From positions 6,579,501 to 6,643,500 of the forward strand of contig NC_084936.1 in the NCBI RefSeq assembly GCF_958298935.1: 64,000 nucleotides of DNA, written 5' to 3'. The translations under genes and the position numbers were made by a program. This document shows, one piece after another, positions 20,215-32,879 of this stretch. The notes under the pieces were generated by a model. The model searched no databases. It had not been told where the DNA came from and saw only the letters and a program-made list of their open reading frames with translations. Position 1 is the first letter of the stretch; each line of letters opens with the position of its first letter. The stretch is from Phragmites australis (Eukaryota > Streptophyta > Magnoliopsida > Poales > Poaceae).

Positions 20215-22300
20215 TCACTGGAGTTCCTTAAGGAAGTCGGCATGATCAACCAAAACCTACAATGTGAAGAATAATATGTCACATCTTTTGGGCAATTACT
20301 TTCTTTTGAAAGAAACATAGATTGCTTGAATTTTTTAGCAAAGAAAACAGTTTTTTTTTTATGAATATAGTTATGGCCCCAATTCTGCATTACGATTCTA
20401 AACTTTTTACCTTAATCCTTTCAGAGGCAAACTTAGCTGCCATTTTTGTCATATTTTACCAGAGATGTCCACTTTTCCCTATTTTGTACATTCGGGGGGG
20501 CATAAGTTAAGGTACACAAATCTACCCAATAGATGACATGATGGTGAGGATACAGAGGGTGGAGCTAGCTATAGCCTCCGAATGTACACCCATCAAACAG
20601 GATCATGTTTTCAAAAGTAATGGCTTGGCTTCACAAGTGCATCAAGTTTAGGCTTTGAAATTATGTGTAATGCCTAGTTTCTCTACAGCATTAGTTGCCA
20701 GTAGCTCTATATTTGAAGAAAGTAGTCATTTAATGGTTAACAGTAGAACAAAGATGGAAGCAGTACCACTTTCCAGCCATCTGGATCAACAAACGAGGTG
20801 ATCTTTGTGTTGATCCCAGGAAGTGGCCCTGGTTGCCGCAAAATCTTGCCCCCTAGTTCCTTGGTCGCCAGATCAACAGCCTCAGCACTCTTGTACACAT
20901 CATCAGTGCCAATAGCAACCTGCAAGTGCATAGAACGGATAATCAAGACATGCCAAAATCTTATCAAGAAACATGCCGCAGAGAAATGATTTCATAAAGA
21001 CCTGAGCATATGCATTGCCCTTGCTATATTCCGTGACACCATAGTTGTACGTCAACTCCAAAACAGTTGTCTTATCCTCGTCAGCATAGCCCAACATGGC
21101 AATGGTATACTGTAGAAGGCAGAACATATTCTAAATAAGTTGAAAGAAGAGCACCACCCACGTCTAAGAAAAAATTGCAGGGCATTCATCTGAGAAGTAT
21201 GAAATCTAACAACATTATTTCAGCCCCAAATAAGTGAAGGTACCTTATACTCAGGTACATCCTTCTTCCTTAGCAGACTCATCCCAAGGGCCTGCATAAG
21301 AACAAATAAACATAGTCATGTATTCAACTATTGTTCTAGAGAATATAAAGAAAAATATATTTAGCATTCTTAACCTTTGGAATAACCAATCTTTATGCAA
21401 GGTAAGAAAATACCTTCTCATAGAACTTGATAGCACGCTCAAGGTCACCAACACGAAGCATAACTTGGCAAAGAGGCTCAGGAGTCGGTCCCCTTTGGAT
21501 AAGCTCAAACAGGTAACCATCAGGGTCCTGTGCAAAGGCAATAACAGTGGATCCTCCCTTGACAGGACCAGGTTCACGGGTGATCTTTCCACCTTTGGAT
21601 TTAATATTATCAGCCAACTTGTACACCTGTATTTGCATCCATGATATCTTATAAGCATGGGTCTGCATTATCAATAGTAGGTTATCGCTCATTGACAATA
21701 CATACATCCTCATTAGCGATAGCGAAATGCCCAAAGCCCTCTCCAATGTCATACTTGTCAATACCATAATCTATTGGACAGGAATAAAGTTATTGTTAGC
21801 GCCGTAAAGTAGAAAAATGGCAATGCCGTCCAGAAAAGGAGTTAGGGTTCACATGGAGAGAGAAGCATACACTCACTCAGTTTTCTTATTTGGTTGATAC
21901 ATGTGTTGCGAATATATTGAATAGAATATTGAAATAATTGTGCCAGAAATAAAATTTGTGGATAAAAGAACATACTGTATGTCAATTCAAGTGCAAAGTT
22001 GGTGTCCTCTGGTCCAAACCCAAGAAATGCGTTGGTGTACTTATCGTCTGGGACATCCCTTTTCCTCAGCAGTTGCATCCCAAAGCATTCCGTGTAATAC
22101 CTACAAGAAATATATTATCACAACATAAACAATACACTAGGTTCAGATGTTGCAAATATCTCTGAAAATACAGCAACATACTTGATTGTTTTGTCCAAAT
22201 CCCCAACACGGTAAACGGCATGAAGCATCCTCTTCTTGTCCTGTTTATGCCACTCCAGCACAGCCTCAGCTGGCTTTTCAGCTCCACTCCCAGTCGCCAT
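20215..22300 (-). CDS. GLX1: Glyoxalase I (lactoylglutathione lyase), two-domain type
   Basis: Converts the hemithioacetal of methylglyoxal and glutathione to S-lactoylglutathione, the first step of methylglyoxal detoxification. Eight coding exons on the minus strand: 22300..22182, 22100..21976, 21770..21706, 21626..21414, 21291..21244, 21109..21002, 20919..20767, 20256..20215. All introns are GT..AG, phases agree, and the product is 290 aa, the usual length for plant two-domain GLX1. Domain 1: [47 protein letters not shown]. Domain 2: [47 protein letters not shown]. The His/Glu metal ligands of domain 1 (HAVYRV, GHFAIA, FELIQ) are present. There is no N-terminal targeting peptide; it starts [20 protein letters not shown], so it is probably cytosolic. 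The ATG sits 8 nt after an acceptor, so the 5'UTR is split by a 1.27-kb intron. No damage is seen. Confidence 0.96.
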
Positions 22301-22374
22301 CCCTGAAGCTGAAATTATTATACATTAGATAGGAACCAAACAAGCAACCAATGTTCACCTAGAGTCACCCCATG

Positions 22375-22455
22375 ACTAGCGTCTAGTCATCGTCTAACGT
22401 CTAGACTGGACGCCAGGCCCTCGACCAGCGTCTAGTCGTCGTCTAGACGACCGTC
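22375..22455. repeat. Cluster of GTCTAG(T/A)CG(T) words in the GLX1 5'UTR intron
   Basis: The words GCGTCTAGTC, CGTCTAACG, CGTCTAGACTGG and CGTCGTCTAGACGACC recur within 80 bp and are partly self-complementary. It lies inside the 5'UTR intron. It may be a small repeat remnant; no function is inferred. Confidence 0.5.
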
Positions 22456-22563
22456 TACACAAATACTGCAAGCAACTCTTGAGCAGAACAAAGAACCAAG
22501 ATGCACCACCAGTTCAGACCATGATAGTTAGGTTACTTGATCACAATTATGGTACCAAACTAG

Positions 22564-23091
22564 GAGAAATTTCAGAATTTGACACCCAATTCGCGTGCCT
22601 CTCTGAAATTAACACCCAATTCGCGTGCCTTTCAGAATATAACACCGAGCATGCGAATTTCTCCAGAATGTGACATCCGCGCCAAAGGGGTTGGCGCGGA
22701 GGTGCAATTTCGTGTTTCTCTCCACCGGGGCGGACTAATATGCCCCTGTGGAGACTTCCGCGCCAAATTCTTTGGCGCGGAGGCTTCACAGTCCAGCGCC
22801 AGCGATACAAAGAGGCTAGTGGGAGGCTGGCTGGGCGAGCTGTCCGTGCCAAAAGATTTGGCGCGAAACTTCCATGCTTCCGCGCCAAAGGGGTTAGCGC
22901 GGGTAATGAACAGTCCATAGGGGTATATTGGTCCGGCCCGGCGAAATTCGCACCTCCGCGCCAACCCCTTTGGCGCGGATGTCACATTCTGAAGAAATTC
23001 GTATGCTCGGTGTTATATTCTGAAAAGCACGCGAATTGGGTGTTAATTTCTGAGAGGCACACGAATTGGGTGTCAAATTCTGAAATTTCTA
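22564..23091. mobile_element. Fold-back MITE (MULE-like) in the GLX1 5'UTR intron
   Basis: About 0.53 kb with very long inverted arms: 22564 onward (GAGAAATTTCAGAATTTGAC..) is the reverse complement of the sequence ending at 23091 (..GTCAAATTCTGAAATTTCTA) over roughly 180 bp with few mismatches. It is flanked by ACCAAACTAG at 22554-22563 and 23092-23101; a 9-10 bp duplication points to Mutator-like elements. Both the arms and the centre carry short palindromes of the form CGCGCCAAA..TTTGGCGCG. It lies between the 5'UTR exon and the first coding exon of glyoxalase I, so it is normally spliced out. It encodes no transposase. Confidence 0.86.
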
Positions 23092-23573
23092 ACCAAACTA
23101 GAGTGCTTCGGAAGCTGATGAGTACAGACTACAGAGAACATATCTCTATTCACCATCCAATTAATCAGTGCTATTCTTGGAACCAATTTTTTTTACAGAA
23201 ACAGCAACTCGGCAGAAATATTACCACTCACTAATCGTACAACACGAATCAGTGCTGTTAGCTACCAACAGAAAAATTAAAGATCTGAAAGCACCAATTT
23301 TTCCCTCATGTTCCTTTTTTATGGGGTTGCCCCAATCCTCCAATCCCCTCTCCTGTGATTGAATTGGTTTCGAATAAGGGAACACTCAAATCGAACTCCT
23401 CTAGAAAGGAAACGACCATCCAGGAGATAATAGGAGACCATCCGGCTTCCATCGCGCAAAAAACCGAAGAAATCAAGGAAAGAACCGCGACATCTACGCG
23501 CTCATCCAGTCAACACTCCCAAGAACCTCGGAGAATGAGGGGCAGAGGAGATAGTGGATGTGGAGATGCTCAC

Positions 23574-23709
23574 CTTGGATTGGATTCCGATCGGCCTCGG
23601 CTCAGATTCGATCAAGGAAGCACACGCAGGACAGGAGTGAGCTCCCAACCTAACCGCTCTACTCTCTCTTGGCTTCGTCCTCGCGAGGAGATGCGGGGAC
23701 CCTATATAC
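23574..23709 (-). promoter_or_regulatory. GLX1 TATA box and non-coding first exon
   Basis: On the minus strand TGTATATAGG (23701-23710) is a good TATA box. The 5'UTR exon downstream ends at 23574 with the donor CCAAG|GTGAGC. The matching acceptor TTTCAG|CTTCAGGG is 8 nt before the GLX1 ATG. This gives a 5'UTR of about 110 nt with one intron (23573-22309). Donor and acceptor are seen; the transcription start is inferred. Confidence 0.7.
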
Positions 23710-26700
23710 AGGACGGAAGGTAGTGCAGGGCTGAGGCTCGACTGATGTAATGGCTCTCCATTCTAGAGCATTCCAAGAAATTCTCTTCAGGAACGAAAAT
23801 CTTTTTCATAAAAAAATGTTTTTTAGCGTTTTAACAGTTCTGTCACGAAGTATTCTCTTCACAGTAGAATTTTTTACGAATCTTTTTTAAAAAATTCTTA
23901 AAAATACGAGAAAATAAAAATTATTAAAAATAAGATAAAATAAAAATGATATAAACATAAGGAAAATCAGAAATAAAATAAATATGGTTAAGATGTCCTT
24001 AGCTCACGCGTCAGTGATCACGGCTAGATATACGTGTCAGTAGCTATGTGATGTGAGAGAGCGGTTCACGTCAGAAGAACAGACACCAAAGTGTGGAACA
24101 CGCGATAAGGTTCTGCAGGCTTTTTAGTCTTTTTTTTTTTACTCATTCAGCTGTGTTGTGTGGCGGTAGGCATTTGGCCTATTTTCTTGGGAAAGATTAA
24201 AAGAATGTATTACTTTTTAAAAAGGAAAGGTGACTTCTTTTTCATTTTTCTTTAGCCAAATGGAGTAGTTGTTGAAGTAAAATATAGGGTTTGGTTGAAA
24301 ATTTTGAGCATTATTTGTACTAGACTATTATAGAGCTGACCCCTAGGCTATATCTAATTTGCAACACAGGTATGTTTGAACAGCGATAAAATCAGTATTG
24401 TGCATCATGTAGTATTGCTGTACTATAGAGCGGTAGCGTGCGAGAGGCAGTGATGGAGGAGTAGAGAAAAAAGACCACCCGAAACTACGAGAAAGTTGGA
24501 TAAATAAATAAATAAATAGGGAAATGAACAATTTCGCAAGAATACCTTTTTCTTGACATAGATTTTTTGAGCGTGCCATTGCACTACACCAATTTAAATA
24601 CTGCTCATGGATCAGTTTGGATCTGGAAAGGTGATTCAGGCAATCAGCAAACTCTGCACACCGTCCGATTGTCACATGGAGACCATAAAATGTTGGTTGG
24701 TAAGGAGACATACGAGCCAGACATTTCAAATCATTGCACTGCAGATCAACGTGCACATTTTTTATCCATTGGTTACTCCTACCAAGCCATGGTCCAAGAT
24801 CTCTGCACTGCATGATCATAAAATTATTGCATGGAAAATCATGAGGTGATTATCATAGTATCAAGGCAGAGAGATGCATTCTTTAAGCACTCTTACGCAG
24901 TGTGTCAAGGTAATTGCAGATTTTCTTTTCGGTTACAAGGATGACGCACGTGCACTTGTGGCCAAATAATATGGTAGATAGATCAACTCTTGGAAACATA
25001 TAAATAATAAAGGTAAGAAGGTATTGTTCTTGTTTTTATCTCTTCAAGAAGTTCCAAAATTGAGAGGAGTCCAGGTTCAATGAATTTGTTCAGTATGAAG
25101 CCAGTGCAGCATACTTCGGTGCTTTTATATTCACAATAGACCCGAGCATAAAAAGCTCGGACTGAACGGGCCTGGGTAGCAGTTTACAAGGTTGAAAAAA
25201 ATTAGGCTCTGTCCGAACTGGCCTAAGACATCAATTTTAATTATATTTAAACATAAAATTCATCGGACGACCCGAGCCTAAACCCAACTTTACTATTAAT
25301 GAGATTATTGAACCAAGCCTAGACAGCTATTTTCAGGCAAAAATAAATCAGACTTTTCTTCGAACCAAATATAGTTCACAATCCTTACCTACTCTTAGAG
25401 CTTATTTTGTAAGTTTTCAGAGCAACTTTCTGACTGAAAGTAGAGGAGTTCTGTTAAACAATAGCTTTTAGCTTTTAGCTCCTTGAATTAATCCGTAGGA
25501 GTGATTCTTTGAAATGAACTAAAAACTGTAAGCTGAAAAAAACAGTTTCTCCTGATTTACTTCTCACACAGAATCACTTTCTCTATATAATTATTTAAAA
25601 AATCACTTTCAGCTACAGAATCACTTCTTAAAAAATCACTATCCGTAAAAAATTTAAATAAAGAAAAACTCTACCGGATATTATTTTCTCCTCTTTTCTT
25701 ATGATGCAAAGCTAGAACTCCGATGATTGCTGGTGCCCGTCAATGTCACGGTTCTCTGAAACATGTCAACATGGCACTTGGCCGGACCTACTTTTGTACT
25801 GTACGTACTAGAGTAGTGGCTTCTAGGTGTTGGTTCCACATGTCAGTGGCCGCACTTTCTTAGTCAGTTGACAGTGTAGCCAATGTGATAGCTCCAGCGT
25901 GAATATTCTGCACTTCCAACTAGAGACAACCATGTACAGTGCAGTGGAGAAATGAGTGCCACGTATGCAGTAACAAAAAAGAAAAACAGTTCAGTAGATA
26001 CTCCTTTCTCAAGAGGTCACACGTATGAAAGGGTTGCACACGTTAAAGCAGCTGGATAAGAGTGACATACACATTTCGATGTGTGAACATGTTTGACAAC
26101 TTAGCTTTCGGATGCCAACTATGAATTGTCTGAAATACCCTTCGAGAAACTGATGCCCTGATTGTGTGTTGAGTCTTGGTTAATACCAATGGTTTCGTTT
26201 TATTTTAGCAACTTCAGATCACTAAAACAAAATCAATATTTTATGTGATGAAAAGAAGCCATTTAAAAATAATGTATCATGTGCTCAGCTTCTAATGCAT
26301 TATACACATCTGAAAAGTATGTATCATGCATCAATCAATCTTGCCTACCAACTCAAACTCGATACACACACCGCCTCTTGCACTATCGACATCGCTGACT
26401 ATCACCATACGGATCTAGTTAGTCTATGTAGTAGAACCAGAGGAACCCTCGCCTCTCTTTTGTAACTCTTGTAATTTCTTAAAATAGCTCTATTGTGTTG
26501 TCATAGGCAAGCCTAAAATAGCTATGTTCTATTCTATTTCACTTCGCGGCAAGTAGGGATAAAAAGGATTCGAAAACGATCCAAATAGCTATGTTCTATT
26601 CTATTACATTTTCTCTTGGAAATGAAGTCGATAACAATAATACCGAAAAAATATAACTTTTGATAATACGAGAAAACCAGAAACAGTGTTATCGAGACGG

Positions 26701-27590
26701 AAAATGCTAGTATCAATCGGGAATCGATAATTCAAACCCGAAAGAACAATATGACATCAAGACTCATGGAATCCCAAATTAAAAATGAAGAATCTAGTTA
26801 ATCAGCAAAAAAAAAATGACGAAGGAACATGACTCTCTATTATCCGTATTTAGTATCCACACTACTTTGTGATCCATGAAGAAAACAATATAGTTGGAAT
26901 GCAGGTGTAGGCATGATTCAGATGAGCAGAAGAAAGCAGAGCCATGCTTTGCATTGCACATAATACTAGTAGTACTTGGTAATTACAGAGGATGGTAGAA
27001 AACAAAGCAGAGCAGGCAGTACTTGGTACTTCGGTGATTGCGGCTGGTCGACTGGGAGCCTCGGGCGATTAGCTGATTAACACAAGAGTCGGGAGATGGG
27101 ACGGTCGGACGGTCACTGGCGGGAGGCCTGTTGGACTGTTGGGCCACGGGCCTTGAAAGGAAATTCGAGAATTACTGCTAGAAATTTCTAATTCAAAATA
27201 AAAAAAACTCGAAAATAATTGGAAGTGGTCTAAATCATTTTCATTGTCGTTTCCACGTAGTTTTATCATTTTCGTTTCTGTTTTTTTTATATATCTATCG
27301 TCTTTGGCTCTGCAATCAAAAAAGTTCAAAAATGATCTCTTGAATTCCAAGGTTTACCTTTTTTTTTCATCCCTGACGACAACTGCCATTGGTGGGCTTA
27401 GGCCAAATTAGGGCTAGATTAGACCCACACTGATTCAGCATCATGGGCCGGTGAGCCGAATCCTGAAGATATAAGTGGGCCGAAAACATGCGAAGAAGAT
27501 TCTCTGACTTAACTACATCTTAATGTGGCTATTGACATATGAATCAACTTTCAGTGAGCCACGTCATCCCGTATAATTACGTTAAAGGAA
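23710..27590. other. Intergenic spacer between GLX1 and the PPR gene
   Basis: The two genes are transcribed away from each other. The 3.9 kb between is AT-rich with no convincing gene. It contains hAT-MITE-like material at about 25400-25670 (AGAATCACTT/AAGTGATTCT words in both orientations), a direct repeat AATAGCTATGTTCTATTCTATT (near 26517 and 26586), and possible ends of another hAT-type element (TAGGGATAAAAAGG near 26554; TTTTTTCATCCCTGA near 27361-27376). No target duplication could be fitted to these. Confidence 0.45.
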
Positions 27591-27600
27591 CCGCTTCTAG

Positions 27601-27790
27601 AAACAATATGGGCTCACCCGGGCCGGCCCATGCTTATCCTGTCGGAAAAGATCCTACTCCCAAATCCCAATCCTCGAGGCAGGTAGGCAGACCGGGAGAG
27701 AGAGAAGGGGTTTAAGGAAGGAGAGGTTCTCTCTCCCTCTCACTTCTCGCTGGAGCCGATAAGGCTGCCGCTGCTCCTGCGCCTGCTCCA
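27601..27790 (+). promoter_or_regulatory. Proximal promoter/5'UTR of the PPR gene with site II-like motifs
   Basis: TGGGCT near 27609 and GGCCCA at 27625-27630 are site II-type (TGGGCY) elements, which are frequent upstream of plant genes for organelle biogenesis. They lie about 165-185 nt upstream of the ATG. No TATA box is evident, consistent with a housekeeping-type promoter. Motifs are seen; function is inferred. Confidence 0.45.
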
Positions 27791-30700
27791 ATGGAGGCGG
27801 CGGTGATAGGGTCGCAATCCCTGCTCTCCTTCCCCTCCAGCCTCTGGTACGTGCCACTACCCCGTTACCTGCCTGCCATCTTCTCCGCGCGCCCTCCCTT
27901 GGTTGGTTCGTGTGCGTCGTGCGTTGGTGCGCGGGTGGGGAAGGCTGGCGCGCGGTTACCTCGCCAAGAACCACCGAGGGGGGGCGTTCTTGAATCCAAT
28001 TCGCGCGGTAGTTTGTTTCTTTCGTTCTGTAATTCGCGGTGGGGATGTGAAGCTGCTGCTCAATTCCCGCTTCTCCCCCATGGATGTAGAGCTGGCTGTC
28101 TGTTGGTTCATGTGAAATTGTGGAGCTGGTAGGTTTTGTGGGGCTGGTAGTTTGCTCGGCAGCGACGGGGAGGTCTCGAATTCACGGTTTGATGTGTGTT
28201 ATTTGGGCGGCCAGCCGACGACTGTCTGCGAAGCAGGGGTCCGCTAATTCGCAGTGTAAAAATGTGATCTTGGCCGGGGTTTCCTTGGCTTGTCGAGGGG
28301 CTACCTCCTTTGTTTGCGTCATGGATGGTCAATGAACCATTTAGGATTGTGTCGTTGTTAATTGAAGTGTTACCGTTAAATGCCCGCCTTTCTGCGGTGA
28401 AAAATGTTTTCTTTTTTTATGAAAAAAAATAAACGAATCTCGCACAGGGAGGTCCAGTGTATGAAGGTGCTTTGATGCGCATTCTGGGTGCTGTTATAGA
28501 GTCAATTTGTCATTGAGTCATTCATTGACAGGGTGTGGTTATTTGCATTCTGGGTGCTTATTGGGTCATATGAATTCAGGGTTGGAGATATTTGATCTGT
28601 TTGCAGTAGCTATTTTTCATTGATCTTCCATTTTCTTCAAATCTGGTACTTGTCAATGTGAAAGTGGCAGTTCCTTCTCCTTAAGAAAATAATAGATGGA
28701 AGTGGCAATTCGTGAGTCATGATATCTGATGATGTTTTACTCATTAAGTAAAAGAGTAGGACAAGACATTATCCGCAATTTGTTGGGCATGTGATTTGCA
28801 AAGGTTTTGCATCCAATTTGCCATTACATGCATTAGAGAATTCTATGACATTTCTTATCCACTCAACTTCTCTATTTCATGTTCTATCTACTTCAGAGTA
28901 AAAAAGATCAACAATTTTCTTATGTTATTTCAGTACAATCATCAAGCAATTGATCCCCTCTCTGCATCTGATATGTTGTATTATACTTTTTCCTTTGTTG
29001 ATGATTGCTTCCTTGTTTAACCCTGTTTCAAATGTGTTTAACGGTTTCAGCAAAGCAAAAGCATCGTGTGGTTTACCTATCTGCAATGTGAAGATCAAGA
29101 GCAATCGGAGACTGGAGGTGGTTTGCCATGGGATGTTGGCTACCAGAAAGTTTATGCAAAGGAAAAAGAAAGAGGAAGTCTTCAAGGATGCTGATGATGA
29201 GGCCGAGCAGAAGAATTGGAGGAGAATGATGAGGGAGATAGAAGAATCAGGATCGGCTGTATCCATTCTGAAGACTCAGAGAAGCAAGAAAAGTCCACTA
29301 CCAAGAGATGTTGTTCTTGGGACTCTTGTGCGGTTCAAACAATTGAAAAAATGGAATATTGTCAGTGAGGTATATTCACTTGTAGCAGATGACCCATATA
29401 GAAACTGGCTTGGTGACTAAACAGCTAGCTGCAATTCCTCAATATAGGAAATAATCTGCTCTGAGGAGTTCTAAAATATTTGAATTTCTGTGCCCTTTCT
29501 TTTCAGATTCTTGAATGGCTTAGAACACAGCATTGGTGGGACTTCAGTGAGATGGACTTCCTGATGCTTGTGACGGCTTATGGAAAGTTGGGTGATTTTA
29601 GCAGGGCGGAAAGGGTTCTAAAGTACATGAACAAGAAAGGCCACCAGCCAAGCGTGATATCTCAGACTGCCCTAATGGAAGCCTATGGAAGAGCCAAGCA
29701 GTACCGTAAGGCTGAAGCAGTATTCCGTAGGATGCAAACATCAGGCCCTGAACCATCACCTGTGACATATCAGATCATTTTGAAATCTTTAGTTGAGGTC
29801 AGTATTTAGCTGTCGTATATTATATATAGTCTAATGATTTAGCCACTAAAAATGGAAGAGAAACTAGACCCATATTTAACAGTTACTCTTTGTCAATTCC
29901 AATGGTAACAAGTCACTCTACTATTTTGATTCAGCTTATTATACCATATGTTTTCATATTCTGCAATTCAGATGTCCTTTTCCACTGTAAATGTTTACAA
30001 GTTTGTGAATCCCTTTTGATAGTAACAATATTTTAGAATAGCCATACTGATTCTGGTTACTTCACTTCTCAAAATTTAGCATCTCAGCTGAAGCCTTTGC
30101 ATAATAAGGATGTATTCCAAACTTTCTATGCATAGTAGTGTTGTCTTTGTCATGTACTTGCAAATTTGCCTTGCATCACAAAACTTCCAAGTTCCTTGAT
30201 ACCATATTATGTAGAGCTCCCAATCTTATAAGGTACTGAGGTACGCAGGAAGCTTCCAGTCAAATGACCAGCAGTCATGTAAAGAACTCATTCATACATG
30301 CATTGAGTCTGTGAAATGTAAAACATGACCATTTAGTAGCTAGAGGATGGCCTTGGCTTCAGAAGTGACTTTTATGGGCATGGCCCCATCTTGTTGCACT
30401 TCAAGTGCCTCCAGGTCAAATCCTCTAGGCACCAGCATCTTAGCATGACGTTTCTTTAGTCTTTACTAATGTTTTTCATTGCTGATGAAGGTAGCAAGCA
30501 TGTAATGAAAGTTCCCTCTGCCATCAACAGACGGCCGTTTTTGGCTGCGAGACCAAGTTGGCAGCATAGTAGTTGTGAAATCGTGTGAATGGGCTTAGTC
30601 CCATACTCTATGATGTATAACCCCTTTAAGGCCAATTCATAGCAATCCAATAAACCTGTTTGGCTCGTCAGACTGACAGCTAACAATTGCTGGTTCAGAT

Positions 30701-32870
30701 TGGACCTTGGGTGTTACAATACAGTTGATTTACAATATTCCTACATAACTATATTAGGTTGAAGTGTTGCATTCTTTATTTACGCAATGCTTATTCTGCT
30801 TATATAACCTCTCAAGTCTCATACAGTCCCTTTTGAACTTATAGTTTTGACCTATTAAAACTTACATAATTTAACAAAATAATTTATCGTATAATTAATC
30901 CCTTCAGAAAACTTGTTATGACGATTCTGGACTCCCTGAACTCGTACTTTTGTCCCTAACAAATTTATTGGTGATTGCTGGCAGGGTGATAAATATAAGG
31001 AAGCCGAAGCTATATTTGAGGACCTTCTTAATGAAAAAAGAGCTTCTTTTAAGCCAGACCAGAAGATGTTTCATATGTTGATTTATATGTACAAGAAAGC
31101 TGGTGACTATGCCCAGGCTCGTAAGCTATTTGCACAGATGTCTGAGAGAGGCATTCCATTATCTACAGTCACTTTTAATAGTTTAATGTCATTTGAAACA
31201 GACTACAAGGAAGTTTCAAGTATTTATGATCAGGTACTTCCCCGCTTAATTGCATAATCAGACAATCAGTGTACAGTTCTGATGCTACAGAAGTACAGAG
31301 TGAAGATATACATGATATATCGATATTCGTCTGATAAATGCCATAAATTTTAGATGCAAAGAGCTGGACTAAAACCAGATGTTGTGAGTTATTCCCTGCT
31401 CATCAAAGCTTATGGGAAATCCAGGAGGGAAGAAGAAGCATTGGCAGTTTTTGAAGAGATGCTTGATGCGGGAGTCAGGTCCTTCTCTATCACTGCTGCA
31501 TTGTCTTAATACAGTTTGAGGATCGATCATCATGCTGGGCTACATGAAAAATTGCAAACATAGTTTTGGTAGTTCAATGGTATTTGGATAATCTTCCTTA
31601 TTCCCTTTTAAAGGACTTCTAGTACCAGTAAGTGAAAGACCTGAGAGCCTTCAGAATTTTGGGTTAGGTATAGAACCCTGGATGCTTGGGACCTAGTTAA
31701 AATTTTGGCACCAATTTTTCTGGAAAATTGCCGTGTATTAGTTGAATATATGTTAGTCCGGAGCACATTGAAGAGTATATATGTCAGGATGACCATGTAT
31801 AAACGTTATATTTGATACTATTCAAATGTGACCTTCCTTTAAAATAAAAGGAAGTTAACTTTGAGATTCTCTTTCATGAATCCAAGTCATTAATCTGTTT
31901 CATGCATAAGCTGAAAACCGTATGTGAAGTTAAACAAATTCTCAGTGGAGAATAGCTACTTGAGATTGAAGAGTCCTTGTGAGTACTGAGTAGTATTCTG
32001 AAGTATGCTATTTTCCAGGCCAACACGCAAATCATATAACATTTTGCTTGATGCATTTGCAATATCTGGATTGGTAGAAGAGGCTAATACAGTTTTCAAG
32101 GCAATGAGAAGACACAGGTACAACCCATGTCATTCTACCTAAATTTCAGAAATAAACTGAACTGTTGGTTTCTCATCTTATCACACTGTTTCTCTTGCAG
32201 GGTTGAGCCTGATCTCTGCTCTTATACAACTATGCTCTTAGCTTATGTAAATGCTTCTAACATGGATGGAGCTGAGAAATTCTTCCGTAGGATTAAAGAG
32301 GATGGTTTGAAGCCCAATGTTGTTGTTTATGGAACTCTGATGAAAGGGTATTCAAAATTAAATAATGTTGAGAAAGTTATGAGGGTGTATGAGAGAATGC
32401 GGATCCAGGGCGTTGAACCCAACCAGACTATCTACACTGCCATCATGGATGTACATGGCAGGAACTCAGATTTTGGAAATGCTGTCATTTGGTTTAAAGA
32501 AATGGAAACTCGTGGATACCCACCAGACCAGAAAGCAAAAAACATCCTACTTTCGCTTGCCAAAACATCGGAAGACCAACAAGAAGCGAATGAGTTGGTA
32601 CGGAATGGTGCAATTCAGCTGGAAGTGAAAACCGATGATGAAGAGGTGGATGGTGCTGATGGGCATGAAGGTGGGCAAACTGATGCTGGAAATCACCATT
32701 CGTTAGACAGTTCACACACAAGAAGTGATCTAAATGGTAGGATCAGGGCTAGTAACTATGCTTTTGATGAGGGGAATGACGACGACGACGATGATTATGA
32801 GGAAGAGGATGATGAAGAGTTCAATTTTGTTACGTTCAAAGATAAGAGAGAACTAAAATTTGCAAGTTGA
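27791..32870 (+). CDS. P-class pentatricopeptide repeat protein (At3g59040-like), predicted plastid
   Basis: Seven exons with consistent phases: 27791..27846, 29051..29369, 29507..29797, 30985..31233, 31354..31478, 32019..32117, 32201..32870. They encode 602 aa. The N-terminus (MEAAVIGSQSLLSFPSSLCK) is Ser-rich and non-acidic, like a transit peptide. The conserved block RKFMQRKKKEEVFKDADDEAEQ and LVLGTLVRFKQLKKW-like PRDVVLGTLVRFKQLKKW follow. About ten 35-residue P-type PPR motifs then run from about residue 140 to 500 (e.g. FLMLVTAYGKLGDFSRAERV, YNILLDAFAISGLVEEANTV). There is no E or DYW editing extension. The C-terminus ends in an acidic stretch, DDDDDDYEEEDDEEF, then VTFKDKRELKFAS. P-class PPRs bind organellar RNA for stability, splicing or translation. 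From memory the closest Arabidopsis protein is At3g59040; the target RNA is unknown. No damage seen. Confidence 0.94.
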
Positions 32871-32879
32871 TGCCATAAA

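Noticed and set aside
26553..27376. hAT-type element with TAGGGATAAAAA / TTTTTCATCCCTGA ends
   Set aside because: Ends are only partly complementary and the 8-bp flanks do not match.
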